Below are positions 40,493-49,042 of a stretch of DNA of 49,216 nt, piece by piece (position 1 is the stretch's first letter; every line of letters begins with the position of its first letter). Both the position numbers and the translations under genes were made by a program. The DNA comes from Clostridia bacterium (GTDB taxonomy: Bacteria; Bacillota; Clostridia; Oscillospirales; CAG-272), in the NCBI GenBank assembly GCA_017503325.1, contig JAFVTI010000005.1, positions 1 to 49,216 on the forward strand, written 5' to 3'. The notes under the pieces were generated by a model. The model ran no database searches and was not told the origin of the DNA. It saw nothing but the letters and a program-made list of their open reading frames with translations.

Positions 40493-40521
40493 GGAGTTAC
40501 CGAATCGGTAACTCCTTTTTT
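40493..40521 (+). terminator. Riboswitch-controlled terminator
   Basis: GGAGTTACCG / CGGTAACTCC with an AAT loop and six T's, between the TPP aptamer and thiS. Confidence 0.92.
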
Positions 40522-40545
40522 GTCGCAATTTTGGAGGAAAAGAAA

Positions 40546-40740
40546 ATGGTAAAGGTAAACGGAACAGAGCTTGATATTGCCGGCAAAACGCTTACGGAGT
40601 ATCTTGCAACCACGAACTATGATATGAAGCGAATCGCTGTCGAGCGCAACGGAGATATCGTTCCTAAGGCACAGTATGGCGAAACCGTGCTTCAGGATGG
40701 CGACAGTCTTGAAGTTGTCAGCTTTGTGGGAGGCGGCTAA
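40546..40740 (+). CDS. thiS: Sulfur carrier protein ThiS
   Basis: A 64-residue ubiquitin-like carrier ending in the required GGG tail (SFVGGG). Its C-terminal glycine is adenylated and thiocarboxylated to give sulfur for the thiazole ring. ATG at 40546 is chosen because GGAGG lies 8 bases upstream. First gene of the operon, one base before thiF. Confidence 0.95.
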   Translation: MVKVNGTELDIAGKTLTEYLATTNYDMKRIAVERNGDIVPKAQYGETVLQDGDSLEVVSFVGGG

Positions 40741-40741
40741 T

Positions 40742-41380
40742 ATGGTGCTACCTACAAAAGATGAATGGATAAAGGCGCTCACGGAACGCCATGGAAAAGA
40801 GCTGCAACAAGCCTTTTCATCGGCAACGGTTGCCATCTGCGGTCTTGGCGGTCTTGGTTCAAATATTGCCATAGCTCTCACAAGAGCAGGTATCGGAAAG
40901 CTGATATTGATTGATTTTGACCGTGTAGATATCACCAATCTGCACCGTCAGCAGTATAAGGCAGAACAAATCGGTATGTATAAGACGGTCGCACTTGCGA
41001 AAAATCTCAAAGAAATAGCTCCGTATATTTCACTTGAAATACATACAGAGCGCATTACGGAAGATAACGCATTAACCCTTCTGCAAGATGCAGATATAAT
41101 ATGCGAAGCCTTTGACGACGCGGAATGTAAAGCGATGCTTACGGAGATCGTTCTCACAGAAATGCGGGATAAGTACCTCGTGGCTGCATCGGGTCTGGCG
41201 GGACTTTATGACGCCAATCGCATCAAAACAAGAAAAGTAACGAGCAAATTCTATCTGTGCGGTGATGAGAAAAGCGACGTCGCAGACGGAATCGGGCTTG
41301 TATCGTCCCGTGTTATGATTTGCGCCGCACATCAGGCACACACGGTACTCAGAATTTTAGCAAATAATTTTGAAGAATAA
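40742..41380 (+). CDS. thiF: ThiS adenylyltransferase ThiF
   Basis: A 212-residue E1-like enzyme that adenylates ThiS. ATP-binding motif [20 protein letters not shown] (about residues 33-52), then [17 protein letters not shown] typical of the short clostridial ThiF (family 2) rather than the 250-residue E. coli type. No Zn-binding CxxC pairs are seen, normal for this short form. ATG at 40742 is directly behind the thiS stop. Confidence 0.94.
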   Translation: MVLPTKDEWIKALTERHGKELQQAFSSATVAICGLGGLGSNIAIALTRAGIGKLILIDFDRVDITNLHRQQYKAEQIGMYKTVALAKNLKEIAPYISLEIHTERITEDNALTLLQDADIICEAFDDAECKAMLTEIVLTEMRDKYLVAASGLAGLYDANRIKTRKVTSKFYLCGDEKSDVADGIGLVSSRVMICAAHQAHTVLRILANNFEE

Positions 41381-41393
41381 AGAGGAAAAAGAA

Positions 41394-42164
41394 ATGAATA
41401 ACGACAAACTTATTATCGGCGGTCACGAATTTGGTTCCCGTTTCATTCTCGGCTCGGGCAAATATTCGATGAAGCTCATCGAGGCGGCAGTTAAGGATGC
41501 AGGCGCGGAGATCATCACCTTGGCAGTCCGCCGCGCCAATACCAAGGAACACGAAAACATTCTCGACTACATTCCCGAAGGGATCACGCTTCTTCCCAAC
41601 ACCTCGGGGGCGAGAAACGCAGAGGAAGCCGTTCGTATCGCTCGCCTTGCCCGTGAGCTTGGATGCGGTAATTTCGTAAAGATCGAGATCATGCGTGATT
41701 CCAAATATCTCCTTCCCGATAACGTGGAAACCATCAAGGCAACCGAGATACTCGCAAACGAGGGATTTGTGGTAATGCCGTATATGTACCCCGATCTGAA
41801 CACCGCCCGTGACCTTGTAAACGCAGGCGCGGCAAGCGTGATGCCCTTGGCTTCCCCCATCGGCTCGAATAAAGGACTTGCAACCAAGGAATTCATTCAG
41901 ATACTCATTGACGAGATTGACTTGCCCATCATCGTGGATGCAGGTATCGGCAGACCTTCGCAGGCTTGTGAAGCCATGGAGATGGGTGCGGCGGCCATTA
42001 TGGCTAACACCGCACTTGCAACCGCCGGAGATCTTCCCATGATGGCATCGGCATTCAAGCAGGCAATCGAAGCAGGTCGTAAGGCATACCTTTCGGGACT
42101 TGGCAGAGTTCTCACCCGTGGAGCATCTGCATCCGATCCCTTGACAGGCTTCTTGCGTGATTAA
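41394..42164 (+). CDS. thiG: Thiazole synthase ThiG
   Basis: A 256-residue TIM-barrel enzyme that condenses DXP, ThiS-thiocarboxylate and dehydroglycine to the thiazole phosphate. Seen: [11 protein letters not shown], the Schiff-base Lys in [22 protein letters not shown], and the phosphate-binding [30 protein letters not shown] at 41394 has AGAGG upstream. Standard length. Confidence 0.97.
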   Translation: MNNDKLIIGGHEFGSRFILGSGKYSMKLIEAAVKDAGAEIITLAVRRANTKEHENILDYIPEGITLLPNTSGARNAEEAVRIARLARELGCGNFVKIEIMRDSKYLLPDNVETIKATEILANEGFVVMPYMYPDLNTARDLVNAGAASVMPLASPIGSNKGLATKEFIQILIDEIDLPIIVDAGIGRPSQACEAMEMGAAAIMANTALATAGDLPMMASAFKQAIEAGRKAYLSGLGRVLTRGASASDPLTGFLRD

Positions 42165-42174
42165 GGAGAACACT

Positions 42175-43428
42175 ATGGAAAACCAATTTTTTGTGGATTC
42201 GGAGCATCTGTCGCCCGAAGCACTTGCGAAAAAGCACCGCATCGAAAACGATCCCACGAGCCGTAAGAACCACATGGAATATCTGCCCGGCATGGAGATC
42301 ATCGAGTCGGATGTCTGTTCACAAGTAATGGCACAGATGAACTCTTATGATTACAGCAAATATACGGCAAGAGATGTTCGTGCAGCCTTAGAGCATCCTA
42401 CTTGCTCTATTGAAGATTTCAAGGCACTTCTGTCACCTGCGGCAGAGCCCTTCCTTGAACAGATGGCAGAGAGAGCAAGACTTGAAACAAGTAAGCATTT
42501 CGGGAATACCGTGTATCTGTTCACACCACTTTACATAGCAAATTACTGCGAAAACTACTGTGTGTACTGCGGCTTTAACTGCTATAACCACATCAACCGT
42601 ATGAAGCTCTCCATGGAGCAGATCGAAAAGGAAATGAAGGTCATTGCCGACAGCGGCATGGAAGAAATCCTTATCCTTACGGGTGAGAGCCGTGCGCAGA
42701 GCAACGTGGAATATATCGGTGAGGCTTGCAAGCTGGCGAGAAAGTATTTCCGTATGGTGGGACTTGAGATCTATCCCGTCAACACCGATGAATACAAGTA
42801 TCTTCACGAATGTGGCGCGGACTATGTAACCGTGTTCCAAGAAACCTACGATACCGACAAATACGAACAGCTCCACTTGCTTGGTCACAAGCGTGTATGG
42901 CCATACCGTTTCGATGCGCAGGAAAGAGCCTTGCGAGGTGGTATGAGAGGTGTGGCGTTCTCGGCATTGCTCGGTCTCTCGGACTTCCGCAAGGATGCAC
43001 TTGCAAGTGCATTGCACGTCTACTATTTGCAGAGAAAATATCCACACGCAGAAATGTCGCTGTCCTGTCCGAGGCTTCGTCCCATCATCAACAATGACAA
43101 GATCAATCCCCTCGATGTTCACGAAAAGCAGCTTTGCCAGATCATCTGCGCCTATCGTATCTTCCTTCCGTTCGTCGGTATCACCGTATCCTCCCGTGAG
43201 AGTGCGGAATTCAGAAACGGCATCGTAAAGATCGCCGCTACCAAGGTATCGGCAGGTGTTTCTACGGGTATTGGCGACCATGAAAGCAAATACAGCGGCA
43301 AGGAGAGCGATGAGGTTCAGGGCGACGAGCAGTTTGAGATTGACGATAACCGCAGCCTTGACAAAATGTATAAGGATATTGAGGGAGAAGGACTTCAGCC
43401 CGTGCTGAACGATTATCTCTACGTATAA
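42175..43428 (+). CDS. thiH: 2-iminoacetate synthase ThiH (radical SAM)
   Basis: A 417-residue radical SAM enzyme that cleaves tyrosine to dehydroglycine for ThiG. The 4Fe-4S motif is C-x3-C-x2-C, Cys125, Cys129 and Cys132 in NYCENYCVYCGF. ILTGESRAQ and HLLGHKRVWPYRFDAQERA are family-typical. It replaces the oxygen-dependent ThiO, as expected for an anaerobe. AAGGAG lies 7 bases before the ATG. Confidence 0.97.
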   Translation: MENQFFVDSEHLSPEALAKKHRIENDPTSRKNHMEYLPGMEIIESDVCSQVMAQMNSYDYSKYTARDVRAALEHPTCSIEDFKALLSPAAEPFLEQMAERARLETSKHFGNTVYLFTPLYIANYCENYCVYCGFNCYNHINRMKLSMEQIEKEMKVIADSGMEEILILTGESRAQSNVEYIGEACKLARKYFRMVGLEIYPVNTDEYKYLHECGADYVTVFQETYDTDKYEQLHLLGHKRVWPYRFDAQERALRGGMRGVAFSALLGLSDFRKDALASALHVYYLQRKYPHAEMSLSCPRLRPIINNDKINPLDVHEKQLCQIICAYRIFLPFVGITVSSRESAEFRNGIVKIAATKVSAGVSTGIGDHESKYSGKESDEVQGDEQFEIDDNRSLDKMYKDIEGEGLQPVLNDYLYV

Positions 43429-43437
43429 GGAGCGAAT

Positions 43438-44073
43438 ATGAAAAACTTTGATACGAAACTTTATTTTATAACCGATTCTACGGGCTTTGAGGAAGCAGAA
43501 TTTCTCCATCGTGTGGAAGAAGCACTCGATGGTGGTGCAACGATTTTACAGCTCCGTGAGAAAAACAAATCCACCATGGAGTACATCGAACTTGCCGAAA
43601 AGGTACACGAGCTTACAAAGAAATACAACGTTCCGCTGATCATTGATGATCGTATCGACGTTGCCCTTGCCGTAGGAGCAGAGGGCGTTCACCTCGGAAA
43701 AGAGGATATGCCGATTGCGACCGCACGCAGAATACTTGGCGATGACTTTATCATCGGAGCGACCGCTAAAACTGTTCCGTGGGCGCTTGAAGCATACGAG
43801 GGTGGAGCTGACTACCTCGGTGTCGGCGCGATCTACCCGACAACCACAAAGGTTAAGACGGTACTGACCTCTACCGATACCTTGGCTGATATCTGCAAGG
43901 CTGTTCCGATTCCCGTGAATGCTATCGGTGGTCTGAATAAAAACAACATTGACGTTCTCGCGGGTATTCCCATTGCAGGCATCTGCGTTGTATCCGCTAT
44001 TATGAAAGCCGAAAGCCCGAAAACGGCAACAATAGAGCTCAAGGCAAGAGCAAAGGAACTTGGAATCATATGA
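43438..44073 (+). CDS. thiE: Thiamin-phosphate synthase ThiE
   Basis: A 211-residue TIM barrel joining HMP-PP and thiazole phosphate. Motifs: ATILQLREKNKS, PLIIDDRIDVALAVGAEGVHLGKEDMP, DYLGVGAIYPTTTK and VNAIGGLNKNN. All substrate-binding elements are present. AAGGAG precedes the ATG. The stop overlaps the start of the HAD gene by 4 bases. Confidence 0.97.
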   Translation: MKNFDTKLYFITDSTGFEEAEFLHRVEEALDGGATILQLREKNKSTMEYIELAEKVHELTKKYNVPLIIDDRIDVALAVGAEGVHLGKEDMPIATARRILGDDFIIGATAKTVPWALEAYEGGADYLGVGAIYPTTTKVKTVLTSTDTLADICKAVPIPVNAIGGLNKNNIDVLAGIPIAGICVVSAIMKAESPKTATIELKARAKELGII

Positions 44074-44705
44074 TAAAGGGCGCAATATTTGACCTTGACG
44101 GAACGCTACTTGATTCGATGTTCATATGGGATACCATCGGAGAGGTTTATCTCCGTTCCCTTGACATCGAGCCGAGGGAAAATTTAGCAGAAGCCTTCAA
44201 GACCTTTACATTAGAGGAATCCGCCGAATACTATCGTACTCATTACGGCGTGACCTTATCGGTTGCGGAAATCGTGGACGGTGTAAACCGAATGATCGAG
44301 GACTTATATAAAAGCACAGTTCCACTCAAAAAGGGTGTTGCCGAATTCCTTGCAGGGCTGTCAAAGGCTGGCGTAAGGATGTGTATTGCCACGGTGACGG
44401 ACAAGTATCTCGTAGAAGCTGCCTTGACTCGCCTGAAGGTCAGACAATACTTTGGCGAGATCATAACTACCGCCGAGGTTGGCTGTGGGAAAAATGATCC
44501 CAAGATCTATCGCACGGCTCTTGCTTATCTTGGAACGGAAAAGCACGAAACCCTCGTATTTGAGGACGTGCTCCATGCTCTGATGACAGCCAAGAACGAC
44601 GGTTTTCCCGTCGCGGCGGTCTATGACAAGCACGAGCTAAGGCAGACGGAAATGAAAAAAAACAGTGATTATTATATTACCAATTACGAAACAGTAAAAA
44701 TATAA
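44070..44705 (+). CDS. HAD-family phosphatase in the thiamin operon
   Basis: A 211-residue HAD hydrolase of the beta-phosphoglucomutase type with a helical cap. Motif I is FDLDGTLLDSM (catalytic Asp pair), motif II around MCIATVTD, Lys in CGKNDPKIYRTAL, motif IV ETLVFEDVLHALMTAKN. Its 4-base overlap with thiE suggests a job in the pathway, for example dephosphorylating thiamin phosphate or HMP phosphate, which is inferred from context and not from sequence. The second acid of motif IV is modified (EDVLHAL instead of EDSxxG), which may shift specificity. Confidence 0.88.
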   Translation: MIKGAIFDLDGTLLDSMFIWDTIGEVYLRSLDIEPRENLAEAFKTFTLEESAEYYRTHYGVTLSVAEIVDGVNRMIEDLYKSTVPLKKGVAEFLAGLSKAGVRMCIATVTDKYLVEAALTRLKVRQYFGEIITTAEVGCGKNDPKIYRTALAYLGTEKHETLVFEDVLHALMTAKNDGFPVAAVYDKHELRQTEMKKNSDYYITNYETVKI

Positions 44706-44779
44706 AACACAGCGGCAGATTGGGGGCACCACCTTATGTCGCTACATAAAACGATGCTGAAAAACGAAAGGAGTATTCT

Positions 44780-45583
44780 ATGAAAATGAAAACAGCATTG
44801 ACCATTGCAGGAAGCGACTGCAGTGGAGGCGCCGGTATTCAAGCAGATTTGAAAACAATGACGATGAATGGTGTTTTTGCCATGAGTGCGATCACAGCAC
44901 TGACGGCACAGAACACGACCGGCGTCCGAGCCATTCAGGAGGCAACTCCCGAATTTTTGAGAGATCAGATCGATGCGGTATTCGAGGATATCCGTCCCGA
45001 TGCCGTAAAAATAGGAATGGTCAGCTCGGCAGAGCTTATCAAGATAATTGCCGACCGACTTACCTATTACAAAGCGGAGAACATTGTAGTCGATCCCGTG
45101 ATGGTCGCCACAAGCGGTTCTGAATTGATGAAAACCGATGCGGTATCGGTACTGACAAGAGAGCTTCTTCCTCTCGCTACTCTTGTGACACCCAATATCC
45201 CCGAAGCAGAAGTTTTATCAGAACAGACCGTTCACACGAAGGAAGATATGGAACGTGTGGCGAAGATGATAGGCGATACCTACGGATGCGCTGTGCTTCT
45301 AAAGGGCGGTCATAGCGTAAGTGATGCAAACGATCTTCTGTATGTAAACGGCAACTACAAATGGTTCAGCGGTAAGCGCATCAACAATCCCAACACGCAC
45401 GGCACGGGCTGTACGCTTTCGTCTGCAATAGCATCAAACCTCGCAAAGGGATATGACCTTGAAACCTCTATCAGGAGAGCAAAGGATTATATCTCGGGCG
45501 CACTTGCCGCGATGCTCGACCTCGGACAGGGTTCAGGACCTATGAATCACGCTTTTGATCTGAACAGCCAATTTGCTAAATAA
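44780..45583 (+). CDS. thiD: HMP/HMP-phosphate kinase ThiD
   Basis: A 267-residue ribokinase-fold kinase that makes HMP-PP. Seen: LTIAGSDCSGGAGIQADLKT at the N-terminus, VDPVMVATSG, TPNIPEAEVL and the ATP/anion site NPNTHGTGCTLSSAI with catalytic Cys region. AAAGGAG lies 7 bases before the ATG. The 74-base gap after the HAD gene has no promoter or gene that I can see. Confidence 0.97.
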   Translation: MKMKTALTIAGSDCSGGAGIQADLKTMTMNGVFAMSAITALTAQNTTGVRAIQEATPEFLRDQIDAVFEDIRPDAVKIGMVSSAELIKIIADRLTYYKAENIVVDPVMVATSGSELMKTDAVSVLTRELLPLATLVTPNIPEAEVLSEQTVHTKEDMERVAKMIGDTYGCAVLLKGGHSVSDANDLLYVNGNYKWFSGKRINNPNTHGTGCTLSSAIASNLAKGYDLETSIRRAKDYISGALAAMLDLGQGSGPMNHAFDLNSQFAK

Positions 45584-45608
45584 TACTGCTTGAAAGGAAT
45601 CGAATTAA

Positions 45609-46913
45609 ATGAGAAACTATACCACACAAATGGATGCTGCAAGACATGGCATCATCACCCCCGAAATGAAGGCAGTTGCTGCTAAGGAATACAGAGCCGA
45701 GGAAGAGATCAGAGAACTCGTAGCCAAAGGACAGGTTGCAATTTGTGCCAATAAGTTACATACCTGCATCGATCCCAACGGTGTCGGCTCAATGCTTCGC
45801 ACCAAGATCAACGTAAACCTTGGAGTTTCCCGAGATTGCAAAGACTATGACATTGAGATGGAAAAGGTTATGGCAGCCGTAAATATGGGAGCAGAAGCCA
45901 TTATGGACTTGTCCTCTCACGGCAATACACAGCCCTTCCGCAGAAAGCTGACGAGCGAATGTCCCGCTATGATCGGTACGGTTCCTGTATATGACAGTGT
46001 AATCCATTATCAGCGTGATCTTGCAACCCTTACCGCAAAGGACTTTATCGACGTGGTAAGGCTTCACGCAGAGGACGGCGTGGACTTCGTCACCCTTCAT
46101 TGCGGTATTACCCGTAAGACCATTGAGCAGATCAGGAAGCACAAGAGAAAGATGAACATCGTCTCTCGCGGCGGCTCTCTCGTGTTCGCTTGGATGTGCA
46201 TGACAGGCGAGGAGAACCCCTTCTACGAGTATTACGATGAGATCCTTGAGATCTGCCGTGAGTATGACGTGACGATTTCTCTCGGTGACGCTTGCCGTCC
46301 CGGTTGCCTTGCGGACGGAAGTGACGTGTGTCAGATTGAGGAGCTTGTGCGCCTTGGAGAGCTGACAAAACGTGCTTGGGCGCGTGACGTGCAGGTAATG
46401 GTAGAAGGTCCCGGACATATGCCGATGGATCAGATCGAAGCCAATATGAAGCTTCAGCAGACCATCTGTATGGGCGCACCCTTCTACGTGCTCGGTCCAA
46501 TCGTTACCGATATCGCTCCCGGCTACGACCATATCACATCTGCCATCGGTGGAGCAATCGCAGCAGCATCGGGAGCAGCCTTCCTTTGCTACGTTACGCC
46601 TGCTGAGCATTTGGCACTTCCTAACGTAGATGACGTTAAGCAAGGCATTATCGCATCTAAGATTGCAGCCCACGCAGCTGATATTGCAAAGAAGATACCA
46701 CACGCAAGGGATATCGACGACCGTATGGGAGATGCCCGTCGCAAGCTCGATTGGGAGGAACAATGGGCGTGCGCACTGGACAGCGAAACGGCAAAGAGAA
46801 TACATGACGAGCGTAAGCCCGAGCATGAGGATACTTGCTCGATGTGCGGTAAGTTCTGCGCTGTGCGAAGCATGAACAAAGCACTCAATAATGAAATGGT
46901 AGATATTCTGTAA
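45609..46913 (+). CDS. thiC: HMP-phosphate synthase ThiC (radical SAM)
   Basis: A 434-residue enzyme that converts AIR to HMP phosphate. The length is the short anaerobic form without the N-terminal extension of Proteobacteria. The C-terminal Fe-S motif is [10 protein letters not shown] (C-x2-C-x4-C). [21 protein letters not shown] and [17 protein letters not shown] are hallmark blocks. AAAGGA precedes the ATG. Completes de novo thiamin synthesis together with thiSFGHED. Confidence 0.98.
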   Translation: MRNYTTQMDAARHGIITPEMKAVAAKEYRAEEEIRELVAKGQVAICANKLHTCIDPNGVGSMLRTKINVNLGVSRDCKDYDIEMEKVMAAVNMGAEAIMDLSSHGNTQPFRRKLTSECPAMIGTVPVYDSVIHYQRDLATLTAKDFIDVVRLHAEDGVDFVTLHCGITRKTIEQIRKHKRKMNIVSRGGSLVFAWMCMTGEENPFYEYYDEILEICREYDVTISLGDACRPGCLADGSDVCQIEELVRLGELTKRAWARDVQVMVEGPGHMPMDQIEANMKLQQTICMGAPFYVLGPIVTDIAPGYDHITSAIGGAIAAASGAAFLCYVTPAEHLALPNVDDVKQGIIASKIAAHAADIAKKIPHARDIDDRMGDARRKLDWEEQWACALDSETAKRIHDERKPEHEDTCSMCGKFCAVRSMNKALNNEMVDIL

Positions 46914-46946
46914 TATAAGACATAACACTAAAACGGAGAATTTGTT

Positions 46947-47765
46947 GTGAAAAAAATATGTTGTGTAAACGATATGCCCGGTGTGGGTAAAATTGCTTTG
47001 TCTGCTATGATACCGATCCTTTCCGCAAAAGGGATTGATGTTGCTTCTTTGCCGACCGCTTTGGTCTCCAATACTCTTGATTTCGGCAGGTTCGATATTC
47101 TCGATACCACCGAATATATGGAAAAGACCGTTGATATTTGGCAGGCTCTTGGTTTTCGGTTTGATTGTATTGCCACGGGTTTTATGGTCAGCCCTAAACA
47201 GATTGACATTGTGCAGCGCCTGATCAATAATCAAGACACGGACAAGTTGTTGGTCGTTGTAGATCCGATTATGGGTGACGAAGGAAAGCTATACAATGGA
47301 ATGACCGATAATAATGTGGCGATCATGAGGAAACTCAGCTCGTACGCCGATATTTTGATTCCTAACTTTACCGAAGCATGCTTCTTGACAAACTGGTTTT
47401 ATAGCGGAGATACTTTAAGTCAGTGCGAATCAGATGAGCTGATTGAGCGAGTACGTCAGCTTGGCTGTAAATCGGTCGTCATCACAAGTGCTTCTGTGGA
47501 GGGTGAAAACTGCGTCATAGGATATGATCATACAAAGGATGAAAAATTCCAAATCGTATTTGAACTGATAGACGTTCGTTTTCCCGGAACGGGTGATATC
47601 TTTTCCGCAGTTCTCGTAAGCGATGTGCTGAACGGTGAGTGTCTCTATACTGCTACTCAACACGCAATGGAAACGGTAAGCAATATTATTATTGATAATC
47701 TCGATAAAAACGAAAAATTTTACGGTGTTGATATTGAGCGTTACATAAGCGAGGGCAAATTATGA
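46947..47765 (+). CDS. Pyridoxal/pyridoxamine kinase-like (PfkB fold)
   Basis: A 272-residue kinase of the ribokinase fold. It starts NDMPGVGKIALSAMIPILSA, has VVDPIMGDEGKLYNGM and IPNFTEACFLTNW, and ends with the anion-hole motif RFPGTGDIFSAV with catalytic Asp. These match clostridial pyridoxamine kinases (PdxY/PdxK-like). In the thiamin operon it could also phosphorylate HMP. GGAGAA precedes the ATG, 34 bases after thiC; its stop overlaps the next start by 4 bases. A MocR/PdxR-type regulator remnant lies 0.8 kb downstream, fitting a vitamin B6 role. Confidence 0.88.
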   Translation: MKKICCVNDMPGVGKIALSAMIPILSAKGIDVASLPTALVSNTLDFGRFDILDTTEYMEKTVDIWQALGFRFDCIATGFMVSPKQIDIVQRLINNQDTDKLLVVVDPIMGDEGKLYNGMTDNNVAIMRKLSSYADILIPNFTEACFLTNWFYSGDTLSQCESDELIERVRQLGCKSVVITSASVEGENCVIGYDHTKDEKFQIVFELIDVRFPGTGDIFSAVLVSDVLNGECLYTATQHAMETVSNIIIDNLDKNEKFYGVDIERYISEGKL

Positions 47766-47998
47766 AAATCAAAATCACTTTGGTAGAGCAAAAAGGTACT
47801 TGTCCATGCCACAGGGGACATAAAGTTGGAGATACGTTTGATTTTGATACGGAAAGAGGAAAGCTATGTCCAATGGCTGCACACGTTCTTTTTCCTATGA
47901 TCGATATTTTGCGCTACGGCGGCGAGTTAAAGAGCAACGTTTTCTGTTGCCCTGACGTCGATACGATCAATGTATTTAAAATTGAGAAAGTGGATTAA
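47762..47998 (+). CDS. TIGR04076-like small protein
   Basis: A 78-residue protein: KITLVEQKGTCPCHRGHKVGDTFDFD, then GKLCPMAAHVLFPMIDILRYGGEL and CCPDVDTINVFKIEKV. The Cys-rich pattern and spacing are those of TIGR04076 family proteins, whose function is unknown; the Cys/His residues could bind a metal. ATGA overlap with the kinase gene indicates coupling. Last gene of the thiamin/B6 operon; repeat copy C follows. Confidence 0.85.
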   Translation: MKIKITLVEQKGTCPCHRGHKVGDTFDFDTERGKLCPMAAHVLFPMIDILRYGGELKSNVFCCPDVDTINVFKIEKVD

Positions 47999-48001
47999 AG
48001 A

Positions 48002-48106
48002 ACAATTGTAAATCCCCAATCTGTCAAGGAGACATGAACGCAAAAGAGCTGGCAGAAATCAATCTGTCAGCCCTCAAAATTTGCGTCGGAGGAAACAAAG
48101 AAAACA
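48002..48106. repeat. Structured intergenic repeat, copy C
   Basis: The start palindrome is degenerate (ACAATTGT...CCAATCTGT). The hairpin GAGCTGGCAGA / TCTGTCAGCCCTC and the tail CAAAATTTGCGTCGGAGG...AACAAAGAAAAC are well conserved with copies A and B. It lies between the TIGR04076-like gene and the broken acetyltransferase. Confidence 0.72.
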
Positions 48107-48108
48107 GG

Positions 48109-48554
48109 TTACGGCTTCATCATCTTGATAAAGCGGAACATTTCGTCAGGACCTTCATCGGGGTCACGTTCGTCGTCATCGGGCATCGGATGGTTCGGCT
48201 GAAAATATTCACACCAAAACTGATCGATCTGAAAGCCGCACTTGTTTACATAGAAATGGATATTGCGCTTTTCGAAATATGGCGTGCAGGTTTCCCAAAC
48301 TTTTTTTCGGGATGCAGAGCCTCGACCGCCTGCCACGCGCCGTAGCCGATGCCCTTGGTGTGCTCCTCGGGGGAAACGAATAGGATCTCCAGCTCGTTGT
48401 GGTTAGTTTCATTATTGATCTTCAAAATTACGCTCCCAACCCGTCTGCCGTCAACAACGATGCGGTAGGTCTCGCTATCGGGCGAGTCAATACAATGCTC
48501 GATGGTTTTGCGAGAGATGATCTCACCGTCAAAATCGCGGTATTCCTTTTTCAT
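48109..48554 (-). pseudogene. GNAT acetyltransferase, frameshifted at an A7 run
   Basis: Two minus-strand frames together make one acetyltransferase. The first runs from the ATG at 48554 through NELEILFVSPEEHTKGIGYGAWQAVEALHPE. The second begins at KVWETCTPYFEKRNIHFYVNKCGF and ends at 48109. They join at plus-strand 48301-48307 (seven T's), where the mRNA reads GAA-AAA-AAG. That contains the heptamer A-AAA-AAG in the correct phase for -1 slippage, which restores the family sequence exactly. Options: a real one-base loss, an assembly error, or programmed frameshifting. The N-terminus also looks short and abuts the MocR remnant, so truncation is likely. Confidence 0.8.
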
Positions 48555-48764
48555 ACCTTTTCCAAAACGATCTCTCCCTCTCTTCGTATCGGATACATGG
48601 TGCTTCCCAAACATCTTGTCAAAACGTATGAAGAAAAGCTCGGCTTTTACTCCTGCACCGTTCCTACCTTTATGCAATACGTTCTCACTGAACTTATTGA
48701 CAACGGTGACTTTGAACGTCATATCAATCGTGTAAGAAGAGGTTTACGTAAGCAGAATAAATAA
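48546..48764 (+). pseudogene. Remnant of a MocR/PdxR-type GntR-aminotransferase regulator
   Basis: About 70 codons are recognisable as the C-terminal part of a MocR-family regulator: HTFSKTISPSLRIGYMVLP contains the PLP-binding Lys, followed by LGFYSCTVPTFMQYVLTELIDNGDFERHINRVRR. The DNA-binding domain and most of the aminotransferase domain are missing. Homology stops at about 48548, exactly where the divergent GNAT begins, which marks a breakpoint. The intact gene probably regulated vitamin B6 genes. Confidence 0.82.
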
Positions 48765-48857
48765 TTATATAGCCGCTTATTTTTAGCATATGCGACATTA
48801 TTTTGCTAACGATTTTGCGTCTTAAGAATTTCGTTGTTCATTTTGGTTTCGTCTTTA

Positions 48858-48884
48858 TTAGCACTCTGCATATTATAGTGCTAA
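48858..48884 (+). promoter_or_regulatory. CIRCE element (HrcA operator)
   Basis: TTAGCACTC (48858-48866), 9 bases, TAGTGCTAA (48876-48884): the CIRCE consensus with one mismatch in the right arm. It lies about 160 bases before hsp20. A possible -10 (TATTAT, 48871-48876) sits inside it, as usual for CIRCE promoters; the -35 (TTCGTC) is poor. Confidence 0.88.
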
Positions 48885-48966
48885 TATTTACAATCATGAC
48901 ATTTTTCTGTAACAATTATGAAACAAACCAGGTTTACAATATATCATGTGAAAGGAAGAGATCTGA

Positions 48967-49029
48967 ATGGCGCCTGGATCTCGAATAAAATTGCTCCTTT
49001 CAACAAATAATACACTTACAAATCTATAA
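48967..49029 (+). CDS. Possible 20-residue leader ORF before hsp20
   Basis: ATG at 48967 follows AAAGGAAGAG and reads MAPGSRIKLLLSTNNTLTNL to a TAA at 49027-49029. The stop codon abuts the GGAGG of the hsp20 gene, so its translation would bring ribosomes to that site. No family recognised; may be chance. Confidence 0.35.
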   Translation: MAPGSRIKLLLSTNNTLTNL

Positions 49030-49042
49030 GGAGGATTCTGTT

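Noticed and set aside
37975..48106. CRISPR array from the three related repeats
   Set aside because: The copies are kilobases apart, imperfect and carry internal hairpins; there are no regular spacers and no cas genes.
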